DNA of 64,000 nucleotides from Varibaculum massiliense (GCF_900106855.1 NZ_FNWI01000004.1:930001-994000), one strand, 5' to 3'. Counted from the stretch's first letter, positions 34,002 through 42,852 are shown. Program-made: numbers and translations. Notes: a model not told the origin generated them from the sequence alone.

Positions 34002-34220
34002 ATGAAAATCTCCGTTAAGGCAACTCCATGGGAGAACGGCTGGGAATTAGAAATAGCACCTGGCCAATACACTCAGGTTGAAAAACTAGCTGACGCGAAA
34101 AAGCAAGTTATTGACTACCTGGACACCGTAGACCCCACCCAAAACCACTCAAACTGCGATATTCAAATTTTTTCCAAAGGAAATATACCCAGCAAGCCCT
34201 CTGTTAAAGTTCCTGCTTAA
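34002..34220 (+). CDS. Small hypothetical protein with a HicB-like beta start
   Basis: 72 residues behind a good GAAAGGAG site. MKISVKATPWENGWELEIAPGQYTQVEKLADAKKQVIDYLD has the beta-beta-beta-alpha pattern of a partial RNase-H-like HicB fold, without the DNA-binding end. The function is unknown; no HicA toxin is adjacent. Confidence 0.55.
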   Translation: MKISVKATPWENGWELEIAPGQYTQVEKLADAKKQVIDYLDTVDPTQNHSNCDIQIFSKGNIPSKPSVKVPA

Positions 34221-34396
34221 CAAGGCAGTTACTAGACATATTCCCCCAACCCGAAACTGAAAAACAGATAGTCCATTCAAATAAACTTTTCGCGCTCAAA
34301 CTAAATGAGGCACCGAAAAACTTTCGCGCTCAAAATACATAAGGTACGCCGACACTATTAAAACTCAAACAAAACAAGTAGAATTAGAACATAACA

Positions 34397-34450
34397 ATGG
34401 AAGGGTTTATGAGCAGCTACCGCCCGGTAGTATTCCTCCCGGCCCCATAA
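34397..34450 (+). other. Possible leader peptide upstream of the lipoprotein gene
   Basis: A 17-codon frame starts at 34397, or 13 codons from the ATG at 34409, which has GGAAGGG before it. It ends RPVVFLPAP-stop, 38 bp before the lipoprotein start. Pro-rich ends just before a stop can stall ribosomes, so an attenuation role is possible. This is only a suggestion. Confidence 0.3.
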
Positions 34451-34487
34451 ACTCTGACCCGACCAAGTAGATAAAGGAAAAATAACC

Positions 34488-34988
34488 ATGAAAACCAAGA
34501 CCACTAAGCGCATCCTGGCCGCGCTAATCACTATCCCGATTGCTATTAGCCTTACCGGCTGCGGCGGGCAAGACACTAAGAAGTCTGAACCGAAAAAACC
34601 TGCCGTAACCAGCAGTCAAAGCGTGAAAGCTAAGAAAACCGCCAAAGAAAAAGCACAGGCTGAGGCAAAAGCCAAGCAAGAAGCTGAGGCCGCCGCTAAA
34701 GCACAAGCACCGGCAGCGCAACAACCCGCCACCAATAGCGGGAATAAACCAGCAGTGCAGCAGCCCCAAAAACCTGCCGCACCAGCACCCGCACGGCGAG
34801 CGCCACAGCAGCCCGCCCGCCAGTACCAGGCACCCGCCAAGCCGGCATACCAAAAACCCGCCACCAATAGCGGGAACACCGGAGGCGGATACCAACCCAA
34901 ACCCTATGAAACCTACTTTGATAAAAACGATTTAGATAACGATGGGAATATAACCGGAGGGGGTGACGAATTCGGTAATACCTGGTAA
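34488..34988 (+). CDS. Lipoprotein with Lys/Ala/Pro-rich stalk and EF-hand-like end
   Basis: 166 residues. The signal peptide ends in the lipobox LTGC (Cys25 presumed lipid-modified). The middle is Ala/Lys/Gln/Pro-rich and likely extended through the cell wall. The end, DKNDLDNDGNITGGGDE, has the spacing of an EF-hand-like calcium loop. It is at the left part of the conjugative element and upstream of the adhesin operon; a surface or mating-contact role is inferred. A strong terminator follows. Confidence 0.75.
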   Translation: MKTKTTKRILAALITIPIAISLTGCGGQDTKKSEPKKPAVTSSQSVKAKKTAKEKAQAEAKAKQEAEAAAKAQAPAAQQPATNSGNKPAVQQPQKPAAPAPARRAPQQPARQYQAPAKPAYQKPATNSGNTGGGYQPKPYETYFDKNDLDNDGNITGGGDEFGNTW

Positions 34989-35014
34989 TTCCATTTAGTT
35001 AATAGTTTCTATCA

Positions 35015-35053
35015 GGGAGCCAGGGCGCATTACTTGCGCCCTGGCTCCCTTTT
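35015..35053 (+). terminator. Rho-independent terminator after the lipoprotein gene
   Basis: A perfect 15-bp stem, GGGAGCCAGGGCGCA (35015-35029) with 35035-35049, a 5-base loop and TTTT. Confidence 0.93.
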
Positions 35054-35084
35054 GTTTGCCGGGGCTTCTTTATAGATACGGGAA
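35054..35084 (+). promoter_or_regulatory. Element-wide promoter-like motif, copy 1 (adhesin operon)
   Basis: GCCGGGGCTTCTTTATA recurs before mobC (48863-48879) and, on the other strand, in variant form before the transfer operon (62901-62961). The first 21 bases from 35054 are identical to 48859-48879. It lies 140 bp before the adhesin gene and may contain its -10 region (TATAGA). Confidence 0.55.
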
Positions 35085-35124
35085 CGTGCTGGGTTTCCAC
35101 TAACTCCTTATTGATACAAAAACC

Positions 35125-35155
35125 TGTGCCCCCCGACCAATGGCCGGGGGGCACA
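35125..35155 (+). promoter_or_regulatory. Stable hairpin in the adhesin leader
   Basis: TGTGCCCCCC (35125-35134) pairs perfectly with 35146-35155. It lies between the promoter-like motif and the adhesin start and has no T run, so it is more likely an mRNA stability or control element than a terminator. Confidence 0.5.
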
Positions 35156-35220
35156 AAGCCAGTAAGGAACAGTGCCTTGCCACGATCCCTGGAATCTATA
35201 AGTAGATAGAAGGAGTAACA

Positions 35221-38055
35221 GTGAACACTGGTACTAAGAAACGAAGCGCGATAATCGCGCTACTAGCTCTAATAGTAGGGCTAGTTATCCCACTAACCAG
35301 CCCCACACCCGCGCACGCCAAAACGACCGGGCAGGGCTACATGATTACGGACGCATCCGGCACACATTGGCTGGGCGCACACCAATCACCAACCGGGGAT
35401 GGCAAACTCGTCTGGTGTATCGAACTGGGGCCAAATGCAATCAGCCCTGGCGCGACGGTAACCAAAGAAACTCTAACCGAAAGCAACGGGTTAACTAACT
35501 ACGGTGGCGATGACATCACCCTAATGAATATTGCCCAGGTCGCGTGGGTTCTCGATAAATACGAAAACGTAAATACTGCCGACTCACGTGCAGCGATCTC
35601 CATGCTCATGCACTTCAATCTAGAAGTAAACAAAGTGAAGTCTAAAAACAATATTTACGGTCTATGGAACTTGGTAAAAGCCAAGTATCCAAGCGTTGTA
35701 AGTCTAATGGTCAAATACGTGAAAGAGGCTAAAGCCTCCGGTGTACACTCTTACACTTCCACTTCCCACACCGGTGAGGGAAAACGCGAGGGCACCATTA
35801 ACAACATCGGAATTAAGAACGTTGACGGACAGAATATTGCTGGTATTCCTTACACGCTAACGCTTAAGGGGCCTGCCGTTTTCGCCGCCAACGGCAAAAA
35901 TACTTTGTCCGGCACTACCACCGGCAGCCCGATTACGGTTAATTGGCGATCCACCGGAAACGGAATGGTATCCTTCTCATACACCTACAAGGTGAAAGAC
36001 GCGCTCACCAAATTAACCGGGCCAGCAGGAACCCAGCGAATGATTAAGGGCTCACCTGATCCACGTAATGTGACGCTACCTGGTGGGGAGTGGAAAGTTA
36101 TTTATGATTTTCAGCCGATTGCTACCTCTAAGGTAACTGAGCCTTCGGTTGCCGCTACTAAGGGTGAGATCACTGATACTCTTAAGGCTTTTGCTGACCC
36201 GAAGTACGCTAACCCCGAATGGGTTAAAGATACTGAGGTGACTTACAAGGGCGAGGTTTACTACATGGGCGAAACTCTGCCCACTAAAGCACAGGCCGTT
36301 CCTGCCGGGGCAAAGCCCGTAGCTACTACTAGCTTGAAGTTCACCGCGCCTGGTGAGCAGACCGCGACCGTTAAGGCCGATAAGCCCGGCTTTTACACTT
36401 GGGTATGGTCAGTAGACAAAGGCAGCCAGAAAACTCCCGACTTGATTCACGCTAACTGGACTGACGGCTACACCGTAGCCACCGAAACCCAAGTAAAACG
36501 GATCATCGGTAAAATTAGCTCTAAGAACAATGTTATTAAGGTACATTCCGGTTCGGATGCTAAGTTCTTCCTGAATGACTGGGTAAAGGTTGAAGGATTC
36601 CCGAAAAACCACACCACTTTTGCAGGTTACGGGGATATTAAGGCCGATCATAAGACTATTGACCAGTACCTGTACTGCGTACCTTCTAAGACCAAGCTCG
36701 CCGAAGGTATCACTAAGGGCATGACCCCGGTCAAGTCCTGGAATATCCCGGCCGAAAACGGTAACTACCGGATCGCGGATTACTTCCCCGAAGCACCAGG
36801 CGAGCATATCCAAGATATTGACTGCCGGGGCACCCTCGTGTTCGTGTCCGAGTTTGCAGGTGATGACCGGGTAGAACCGCTGCGCACCAGCGAGCTAGAC
36901 CCGAAAGAGTCTTTCGTACCCGAGCAGCCGAGTATCCATACCACCGCGACCGATAAGGCCGATGGCGATAAATACCTGCCCTTGAAAGGCAACGTGACCA
37001 TTAAAGATGTCGTTACCTATCGTGAGCTTGCCGCTGGCAAAGAATACACTTTGCAGGCAACCTTGATGGATAAGGCAACTGGTCAACCCTTCCAGGACTG
37101 CGGAAAGCCCGAGGTTAAGGATTATTCCAAGGCCATTGGTGCCCAGCTAGACGGGTTTAAGGATGCGCTCAAGAAAGACCCGAAGTTGAGCTTTGATCCT
37201 AAGACGGCGCTTACCGCTATTTTGGCCAAGGCTGATAAGGCTGAGGTAGAAAAAGCTATCGCCGCGTTAGATAAGGACAAGGTTGCAGCCCTAGTAAAGG
37301 ACTCCAAGTTCGATTATGACGCTGCCGGAAAGATGCTTTCTAACCTGGTAGTAACTGTCGATAAAATTGAAACTGGCAAGAATTGCAAGCCGGTAACCGC
37401 TACCAAGAAGTTCACTCCTGCGCACCGTAACGGAACCGTAGAGATTGATATTCCGGTCAAGGCCGAGCTACTAGCCGGTAAAACCACTGTTGTTTTCGAG
37501 GATGTTTTGCGTGAAGGTAAAGAACCTATCGTGCATCATGACATCAACGATAAAGATCAAACGGTTTATTCCCCGAACGCTAAAACCACCGCGACCGATG
37601 GTGCCGATGGCGATAAGACCGTGACCAGTGGACGTATCACCATTAAGGACAAAGTCGAATACAAGTCTTTGATCCCCGGTGGCACCTACACGATCGAGGG
37701 CAAAATGATGGATAAAACCAGCAAGAAGCCTGTTGATTGCATGAGCGCCTCCCCTGTCACCTTCAAGGCTGACAAGTCCGGTAATGGAACTGTCGCTATG
37801 ACCTTCACTGGTAACTGCCAGGTAAGTGAAAATACCGACTGGGTAGTGTTTGAAACCATTATTGAAGGCAAGACCACTACCGGAAAGCACGTTGTGGAAC
37901 ACCACGACATTGATGATGTTTCGCAAACCGTAACAGTAGTACCTGGTCTGCTCGCTAAAACTGGCTCTGCCGGAATTATTAGCCTGCTAGCTGCGCTACT
38001 ACTAACCGGAGCGGGCGCAGCCGCGCTGTACGCCCGTAAACGCGCGATCCAATAA
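35221..38055 (+). CDS. Wall-anchored adhesin with thioester domain and VaFE repeats (LAKTG)
   Basis: 944 residues. The signal peptide ends AHA-KT. The N-terminal domain fits a thioester adhesin: Cys66 (LVWCIELGP) and Gln106 (NIAQVAWVL) are the likely crosslink that captures host or partner-cell amines. After a long middle region come two VaFE-type repeats (TTATDKADGDKYLPLKGN, TTATDGADGDKTVTSGR) ending in VFEDVLREGK...HHDIND and VFETIIEGK...HHDIDD, which usually form ester or isopeptide bonds. LAKTG (911-915), a membrane span and RKRAIQ follow. The next gene is a class E sortase, its likely anchoring enzyme. It probably mediates attachment during mating or colonisation. Confidence 0.86.
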   Translation: MNTGTKKRSAIIALLALIVGLVIPLTSPTPAHAKTTGQGYMITDASGTHWLGAHQSPTGDGKLVWCIELGPNAISPGATVTKETLTESNGLTNYGGDDITLMNIAQVAWVLDKYENVNTADSRAAISMLMHFNLEVNKVKSKNNIYGLWNLVKAKYPSVVSLMVKYVKEAKASGVHSYTSTSHTGEGKREGTINNIGIKNVDGQNIAGIPYTLTLKGPAVFAANGKNTLSGTTTGSPITVNWRSTGNGMVSFSYTYKVKDALTKLTGPAGTQRMIKGSPDPRNVTLPGGEWKVIYDFQPIATSKVTEPSVAATKGEITDTLKAFADPKYANPEWVKDTEVTYKGEVYYMGETLPTKAQAVPAGAKPVATTSLKFTAPGEQTATVKADKPGFYTWVWSVDKGSQKTPDLIHANWTDGYTVATETQVKRIIGKISSKNNVIKVHSGSDAKFFLNDWVKVEGFPKNHTTFAGYGDIKADHKTIDQYLYCVPSKTKLAEGITKGMTPVKSWNIPAENGNYRIADYFPEAPGEHIQDIDCRGTLVFVSEFAGDDRVEPLRTSELDPKESFVPEQPSIHTTATDKADGDKYLPLKGNVTIKDVVTYRELAAGKEYTLQATLMDKATGQPFQDCGKPEVKDYSKAIGAQLDGFKDALKKDPKLSFDPKTALTAILAKADKAEVEKAIAALDKDKVAALVKDSKFDYDAAGKMLSNLVVTVDKIETGKNCKPVTATKKFTPAHRNGTVEIDIPVKAELLAGKTTVVFEDVLREGKEPIVHHDINDKDQTVYSPNAKTTATDGADGDKTVTSGRITIKDKVEYKSLIPGGTYTIEGKMMDKTSKKPVDCMSASPVTFKADKSGNGTVAMTFTGNCQVSENTDWVVFETIIEGKTTTGKHVVEHHDIDDVSQTVTVVPGLLAKTGSAGIISLLAALLLTGAGAAALYARKRAIQ

Positions 38056-38071
38056 GAAAAATAGGCACACT

Positions 38072-38111
38072 GGCCGCGCCAAGAAAGCCCTCTCTCTTTC
38101 TTGGCGCGGCC
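38072..38111 (+). terminator. 16-bp hairpin between adhesin and sortase genes
   Basis: GGCCGCGCCAAGAAAG (38072-38087) pairs perfectly with 38096-38111. It lacks a T run, so it is probably a leaky terminator or processing stem lowering expression of the sortase and later genes relative to the adhesin. Confidence 0.7.
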
Positions 38112-38132
38112 ACCCTTAAAGGGTCGAGAACT

Positions 38133-38999
38133 ATGCATTACCCGCCTAGATCAACAAACCGTAAAGAACGGGCAGCCCGCGCACACGCGCGCAAATTTGC
38201 AAGCCGCGTGCCTGCACGTCCAGCACCACCACCCACACCAGCGAAACAGGCAATACTGGCAATGCCAGCACCGCCAGCATTGCCAGTAAATCGGGATAAG
38301 GACAAGCCCCGCTTTGACCCGGTAACCGCTATCGGGGAAGTAATCCTTTTAATCGGTATTTTCGTGGCCGCGTTCACGCTATGGAATCTTTTCGTCACCG
38401 ATATGCAGGCCGAAAAGCAAACCGCCCAAGCGGTAAAAGCCTTCCATGCGCCCTGCCCGGATGTAACCTCCCATGATGAACGAACTACCCCGCCCCCCGA
38501 AAACGCGGCAGTAACTGGCGGGGAAGTATTTGCAACGATGCACGTACCGGCCTGGCGGTTTATGACCATTCCTATCAAAGAAGGAACCAGCCCGGCCGTG
38601 TTAAACACTGGCGCAGCCGGCCACTATCTTGATACCGCTATGCCAGGGCAGATCGGGAACTTTTCGGTAGCTGCTCATCGCCGTTCTTACGGCTCAAACT
38701 TTCGCCGCGTAGACACTCTAAAACCAGGTGATCCGATCATTATTGAAACCAAGGATGCTTGGCTTATCTACAAAGTGGAATCAACCCGAATTGTTACCCC
38801 ACAAGACCTATCGGTTATTAAACCAAACCCGCTGATCCCCGAAGCGCCAGCGAAAGACCGCTACCTCACAATGACTACCTGCCACCCCGAATACGGAAAC
38901 TCTGAGCGGTTTATAGTCCACAACATCTTCGATCACTGGGTACCCAAAGACTCAGGAATACCTAAAGAACTAGCGAAGGTAAACCCATGTTCAAACTAA
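38133..38999 (+). CDS. Class E sortase of the conjugative element
   Basis: 288 residues. A basic, Ala/Pro-rich cytoplasmic N-terminus of about 65 residues and one membrane helix (ILLIGIFVAAFTLWNLFV) precede the sortase barrel. Catalytic residues are His182 (NFSVAAHRRSYG), Cys250 (TMTTCHPEYG) and Arg259 (SERF). TxTxCHPxxxxxxR is the class E signature. Class E enzymes favour LAxTG over LPxTG, matching the LAKTG ends of the adhesin at 35221 and the small protein at 47184. The stop overlaps the next start. Confidence 0.92.
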   Translation: MHYPPRSTNRKERAARAHARKFASRVPARPAPPPTPAKQAILAMPAPPALPVNRDKDKPRFDPVTAIGEVILLIGIFVAAFTLWNLFVTDMQAEKQTAQAVKAFHAPCPDVTSHDERTTPPPENAAVTGGEVFATMHVPAWRFMTIPIKEGTSPAVLNTGAAGHYLDTAMPGQIGNFSVAAHRRSYGSNFRRVDTLKPGDPIIIETKDAWLIYKVESTRIVTPQDLSVIKPNPLIPEAPAKDRYLTMTTCHPEYGNSERFIVHNIFDHWVPKDSGIPKELAKVNPCSN

Positions 39000-39133
39000 T
39001 CTGGTCACGGCTACCCGGTAACTGGGTATTAAAAATCATACAAACCCTAATCCTACTGGTCTTAATAGGCTTGGCCTGCCATCTATGGATATTTCCCGCC
39101 TTAGCTGCGTTAATCAATGACCGGGGTATCTAA
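38987..39133 (+). CDS. Small single-span membrane protein
   Basis: 48 residues, starting inside the sortase's last codons (13-bp overlap). PGNWVLKIIQTLILLVLIGL leads into one membrane helix and a short tail with WIFPALAALI. Small proteins with this LPGNW...(L/V)FP pattern often lie next to class E sortases in actinobacteria; their function is unknown. The length and the overlap with the sortase frame support it as a real, coupled gene. Confidence 0.65.
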   Translation: MFKLIWSRLPGNWVLKIIQTLILLVLIGLACHLWIFPALAALINDRGI

Positions 39134-39134
39134 A

Positions 39135-39314
39135 ATGCTTACCCCAATCCAACAGATAACCCCGCTGATCCCCTCGCGTGACCCCGAACAAGCAGAACAA
39201 ATCTGGACAGCCCTCACCCACTTCGGGTACACGCCCCAAGACCTTGTGACCGGGAAAATCCGTGTCGGCCTAATCCTGGACATCTGGCAATCTCTACGGA
39301 AGGAAAACAAATGA
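39135..39314 (+). CDS. Small hypothetical protein of the adhesin/sortase operon
   Basis: 59 residues from the ATG at 39135, one base after the previous stop. It contains AEQIWTALTHFGYTPQDLVTGKIRVGLILDIWQSL, predicted helical and soluble. The family is not recognised. The stop overlaps the next start as ATGA, so it is coupled to the wall hydrolase. Confidence 0.65.
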   Translation: MLTPIQQITPLIPSRDPEQAEQIWTALTHFGYTPQDLVTGKIRVGLILDIWQSLRKENK

Positions 39315-40975
39315 GCCTGCACAAAAACCCCACGATCCTGGCAATACTGTTTACCACGTTTCTAACCGTGGGCTGCGCCCTGCCTGCCAGCGCCGCCCAA
39401 TACTGCACTACCCAAACCCAAGACGGTACGGCCACTGGCACTGCCAGTGGCGCAATCTCGGGTCAAACTCCAACTAAAGCAATCCCGTGGGTAAAAGCCG
39501 CTTATGACGGGGCAGGACACCGCCTACCCGCTAATTTCTTCGCGGGCATGATGTATTACGAATCCAACTTTACCCCGCAAATCCGCAACTCCCTCGGATA
39601 CATGGGGCTATGCCAAATCGGAACAGAAGAATGGAAACACCTCACCGGAGGCACCCCATCATCACCCAATATCTATGATCCGCTTATTCACGCGAAATAC
39701 TGCGGAAAACTCTCAGCAGAAAACCTCGACAAGGTACACAAAGCTAGATCCACTAACCTACCAGCAAACCTGAAATCCCTTCCAGACTGGCAACTGGTAA
39801 TCCTGGCTCATAACGCGGGGCCTGCCTACCTCACCCCCCAAAAAAAGGGAAAAATGCCTGCTGAAACCCGCCGCTCAATCGAACGGATGATGCCCTATAT
39901 GAAAGATGCTAACGCAACTAGCAGTAGCGTTAGCGTAGCTGGTGGAGGGGTAAAAGCGGGCGCAGCTACTAACCCGCGCGCGCTAAAGGCTGCTATTCAA
40001 AAAGCAATAAATCCTGCCGCCTGGGATGGCAAATTTGATGCGCCCGCACCCGGAGGCCTTCACGTCACCAGCCCCTACGGGCCGCGCCGCCACCCTGTCA
40101 CCGGGCAGATGCAATCCCTCCACGCCGGAACAGATTATGCGCAAGCAGAAGGCAATCCCCAATACGCGACCGCACCCGGAACCGTTCTCTATACCAAATA
40201 TGAGGGCACCGGAGGAAACACCGTGTGTATCGACCACGGCGAGTTCGCGGGGGCAACCTGGAAAACCTGCCACCGACACTTATCAAAATTTTTAGTCAAA
40301 CCGGGGCAGCAAGTACAAAAAGGCACCCCCATAGGATTAACCGGATCTACTGGCCGCGTCACCGGGGCACACATCCATTATGAGATTCATCAAAACGGCA
40401 AACCCATAAATCCTGAACCCTTCATGAAAGGCGCAACCGCCAACCCCACCAGCGAACCTGGCACCAGTGGTGCCACAGACGGATTTTGTTCCATATTTTC
40501 TAACGGAATACCAGGCCTAGGAGGGGCAGGAGGTGTCCATGACGGAGGGCAAGACTCATCCAAGCCCGGCTCAGAACCGGCCACCATACCTGACCCCACC
40601 GGCACAGGAGGAAAAATCACGCCAAGAATGAAACGCTTCTATGATGAAGCTGCCAAAGCCGGCTACGGCAAACCCGGTAAAGGTATCGGATGCTGGCGGC
40701 CAGACTCGATGAAATGGCACCCATCAGGTACAGCCTGTGACTATATGTTTGATGCTGGAAAACCCGCCACTGGAGAACAACTACGCAGAGGCAACGAGTT
40801 CGCTAACTGGGCAATAGATAATTCCAAACGCCTTGAAGTCCATTACCTAATCTGGCAAGGAAAAATCTGGACACGATCAAGTGGCAAGTGGAAACAATAC
40901 GGCGGATACGGTGGACCGACCAAGCAAAACGCCACTACCGGACACTATGACCACGTACACGTCAACGTCTACTGA
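39311..40975 (+). CDS. Conjugation peptidoglycan hydrolase: lytic transglycosylase plus M23 peptidase
   Basis: 554 residues with a signal peptide (cleavage near ASA-AQ). An SLT-type lytic transglycosylase domain comes first (about 55-195), with presumed catalytic Glu84 in YYESNFTPQ and then GYMGLCQIG. The M23 domain follows (about 245-385), with zinc ligands in SLHAGTDYA and GAHIHYEI. Last is a C-terminal domain (about 435-554; GIGCWRPDSMKWHPSGTACDYMF...HYDHVHVNVY) like the ARB_07466 C-terminal module, which resembles VanY-type peptidases. It is the VirB1/TcpG-like enzyme that opens the wall for the transfer channel. It is in an operon with sortase and adhesin. Confidence 0.9.
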   Translation: MSLHKNPTILAILFTTFLTVGCALPASAAQYCTTQTQDGTATGTASGAISGQTPTKAIPWVKAAYDGAGHRLPANFFAGMMYYESNFTPQIRNSLGYMGLCQIGTEEWKHLTGGTPSSPNIYDPLIHAKYCGKLSAENLDKVHKARSTNLPANLKSLPDWQLVILAHNAGPAYLTPQKKGKMPAETRRSIERMMPYMKDANATSSSVSVAGGGVKAGAATNPRALKAAIQKAINPAAWDGKFDAPAPGGLHVTSPYGPRRHPVTGQMQSLHAGTDYAQAEGNPQYATAPGTVLYTKYEGTGGNTVCIDHGEFAGATWKTCHRHLSKFLVKPGQQVQKGTPIGLTGSTGRVTGAHIHYEIHQNGKPINPEPFMKGATANPTSEPGTSGATDGFCSIFSNGIPGLGGAGGVHDGGQDSSKPGSEPATIPDPTGTGGKITPRMKRFYDEAAKAGYGKPGKGIGCWRPDSMKWHPSGTACDYMFDAGKPATGEQLRRGNEFANWAIDNSKRLEVHYLIWQGKIWTRSSGKWKQYGGYGGPTKQNATTGHYDHVHVNVY

Positions 40976-40986
40976 CGAGGAACCCC

Positions 40987-41910
40987 ATGAAAGACTGCAT
41001 AGAAATCTATGATGACGGCCACGCCGAAATACATACCAGCGATGACACCATCACTGTTACCAGCCCCAACCAGGCAGGACTACGCACAGCCGCGATCATA
41101 AAAGCCCGCGCACTAGGATACAAGCCCGCCCGGCAAAACCGGCTGAAAAACCTACCAATAAAGCGCATAGCGGCCACCGCCCTAGTCCTGGCCGCTACCT
41201 GCACATTAGGTGCTATCAGTGGCTGGGCACTACACGGTACAACCCCCACTAAACCGGCGGCCGCGGCACCTGCGCCAAAACCCAAAATAATAACCCGCAC
41301 CGTTCATTCTTCACACCTGGCAGGAGCCAACCTATTTACCTGCCAGACCGGAACAGACGGTAAAGGCATCACTTGCAGCGGGTTAAACGATCAAGGACAA
41401 CTCGGCACCACCACGCCTGAAACCACCAGCAACACGCTAAGCGAGCTGAAAGGTAAAACCATTACCCACCTGGCCGCCTCGCGCGCAACCACTTGCGCCG
41501 CTACCGGCACCAGCGTGTACTGCTGGGGTAAAAACGATACCGGGCAAGCAACTGGAACCCCTTCCGATACGCCAGCTACCCCAACAGCGGTACTCACCGG
41601 AAAAGGGGAAATCACGGCATTAACATTAGGTGCCGCCCACACCTGCGCCGCCACCGGAACCAGCCTCTACTGCTGGGGAGATACCACAAATGGCCAAATA
41701 AAAGATACTGGGCAAGCCCTCACCCCCACTAAAATGAGCCTTCCAAAAAATATCAAAGACCAGATCACCGGCCTGGAAAGCTCAGGTTACGTCACCTGGG
41801 CACAAACCAAAACCGGGCAGCTAGTAGCGTTCGGTAACAACCGGGCAGGAGAAATACCCGGAGCCGAAAAAAACGCTCATATTGAACCCACCGAGATAAA
41901 AGGAAACTAA
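40987..41910 (+). CDS. Membrane-anchored RCC1-repeat protein
   Basis: 307 residues. About 58 cytoplasmic residues, a membrane helix (ALVLAATCTLGAISGWALHG) and an extracellular part with about four RCC1-like repeats, for example TCAATGTSVYCWGKNDTGQ and TCAATGTSLYCWGDTTNGQ; the paired Cys suggest disulfides. Seven repeats make a full propeller, so this is a partial or oligomerising one. RCC1-like surface proteins probably bind proteins or sugars. Its place 11 bp after the wall hydrolase ties it to the mating apparatus. Confidence 0.8.
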   Translation: MKDCIEIYDDGHAEIHTSDDTITVTSPNQAGLRTAAIIKARALGYKPARQNRLKNLPIKRIAATALVLAATCTLGAISGWALHGTTPTKPAAAAPAPKPKIITRTVHSSHLAGANLFTCQTGTDGKGITCSGLNDQGQLGTTTPETTSNTLSELKGKTITHLAASRATTCAATGTSVYCWGKNDTGQATGTPSDTPATPTAVLTGKGEITALTLGAAHTCAATGTSLYCWGDTTNGQIKDTGQALTPTKMSLPKNIKDQITGLESSGYVTWAQTKTGQLVAFGNNRAGEIPGAEKNAHIEPTEIKGN

Positions 41911-41913
41911 GCC

Positions 41914-42192
41914 ATGCGGAAAACACTAATCAAGATCGCGGTACTGATCCTGGCCGCAATGAGTCTATACACCATAGCGCGCCCCTACATCCCCACCATC
42001 GCACGCCACGAAACCTTGAAACAAGAAGTCTGCGCCCGGATGCAAGAACAAGACCCCACCTTCAACTGCGAGAACCTAACCGAAAAAAGCGCCCGCCAAA
42101 TCAACAACCTACTAACCCAAGGGAAAACCCCTGCCCAAATAATCCAGGAAATCGCCAACCCCACACCACTAGACCTACCCGAAGGAAAATAA
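41914..42192 (+). CDS. Small secreted or membrane protein of the transfer operon
   Basis: 92 residues starting 3 bp after the RCC1 gene. An N-terminal hydrophobic segment (IAVLILAAMSLYTIA) could be a signal anchor; the rest is charged with Cys at KQEVCARM and FNCENL, possibly a disulfide. The function is unknown. It is the last gene of the 35.2-42.2 kb unit. Confidence 0.6.
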   Translation: MRKTLIKIAVLILAAMSLYTIARPYIPTIARHETLKQEVCARMQEQDPTFNCENLTEKSARQINNLLTQGKTPAQIIQEIANPTPLDLPEGK

Positions 42193-42214
42193 CCTAAAAA
42201 TAGCTACTAAATAA

Positions 42215-42244
42215 TAGACAAAACCAGTTAATACCTGCTATAAT
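42215..42244 (+). promoter_or_regulatory. Sigma-70-type promoter
   Basis: TAGACA (42215-42220), an 18-base spacer and TATAAT (42239-42244) with an extended TGC before it. It serves the gene at 42296. Confidence 0.7.
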
Positions 42245-42295
42245 AGTAGGGAAGGTCAGGGAAAAGTCCCGGCCACCTGGAGTAAGGAATTAAAA

Positions 42296-42844
42296 ATGGC
42301 TGGATATTTTAATCATTCAATGAGTAACAATGCACTAGCTGCATATTCAGGCGGTTTACGCCCCATATCCAAATGGACGAAAAAAGACTTGATAAACCAA
42401 GTTCTAGGCTATGAAAATTGCGTATTCTCACGCGCCGATCTCGAAAGTTGCAGCCTTCAAGCGTTAAAACACTACCTATTGCAATGCGAGGAATGGCATC
42501 ACACCTCTAAACACTTTAATCGCACCAGTTTCTACGGGATCAACCTGGAAAACGCCGCCGACCAAACCATTTTAGAAGCGATGAAAACTTTTAAGCCAAG
42601 CGCGGCCACCAACGCGGCTAGTTACAAAGGCAAAATAAAATTCGAGGAATGGATCGGAACCAGAAACAACGGGCGTTTCCACACCCGCACAGCCTTCGCG
42701 ATAGTAAAAAATAACTGGGCATACACCCTTAAAGGGAAAAAACTGGTCACAGGTAATCACGTTCTAGGTATCGAACGCTTTAAGCGCGCCCCCAAGGGAA
42801 CCAGCACAGAATTTGCCGCAATCGCCAAGAAATACGATTTATAG
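42296..42844 (+). CDS. Hypothetical protein
   Basis: 182 residues, soluble, with no motif I recognise. There is a basic, aromatic-rich C-terminal half (KFEEWIGTRNNGRFHTRTAFAIVKNNWAYTLKGKKLVTG). It has its own promoter and an AGTAAGGAA ribosome site, and a second gene follows 8 bp later. It may be a regulator or defence-related cargo, but nothing in the sequence decides this. Confidence 0.6.
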   Translation: MAGYFNHSMSNNALAAYSGGLRPISKWTKKDLINQVLGYENCVFSRADLESCSLQALKHYLLQCEEWHHTSKHFNRTSFYGINLENAADQTILEAMKTFKPSAATNAASYKGKIKFEEWIGTRNNGRFHTRTAFAIVKNNWAYTLKGKKLVTGNHVLGIERFKRAPKGTSTEFAAIAKKYDL

Positions 42845-42852
42845 GAGTATCC

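Noticed and set aside
36409-37926. Leftward frames opposite the thioester/VaFE adhesin
   Set aside because: They are antisense shadows of an unbroken 944-codon gene with signal peptide, repeats and anchor.
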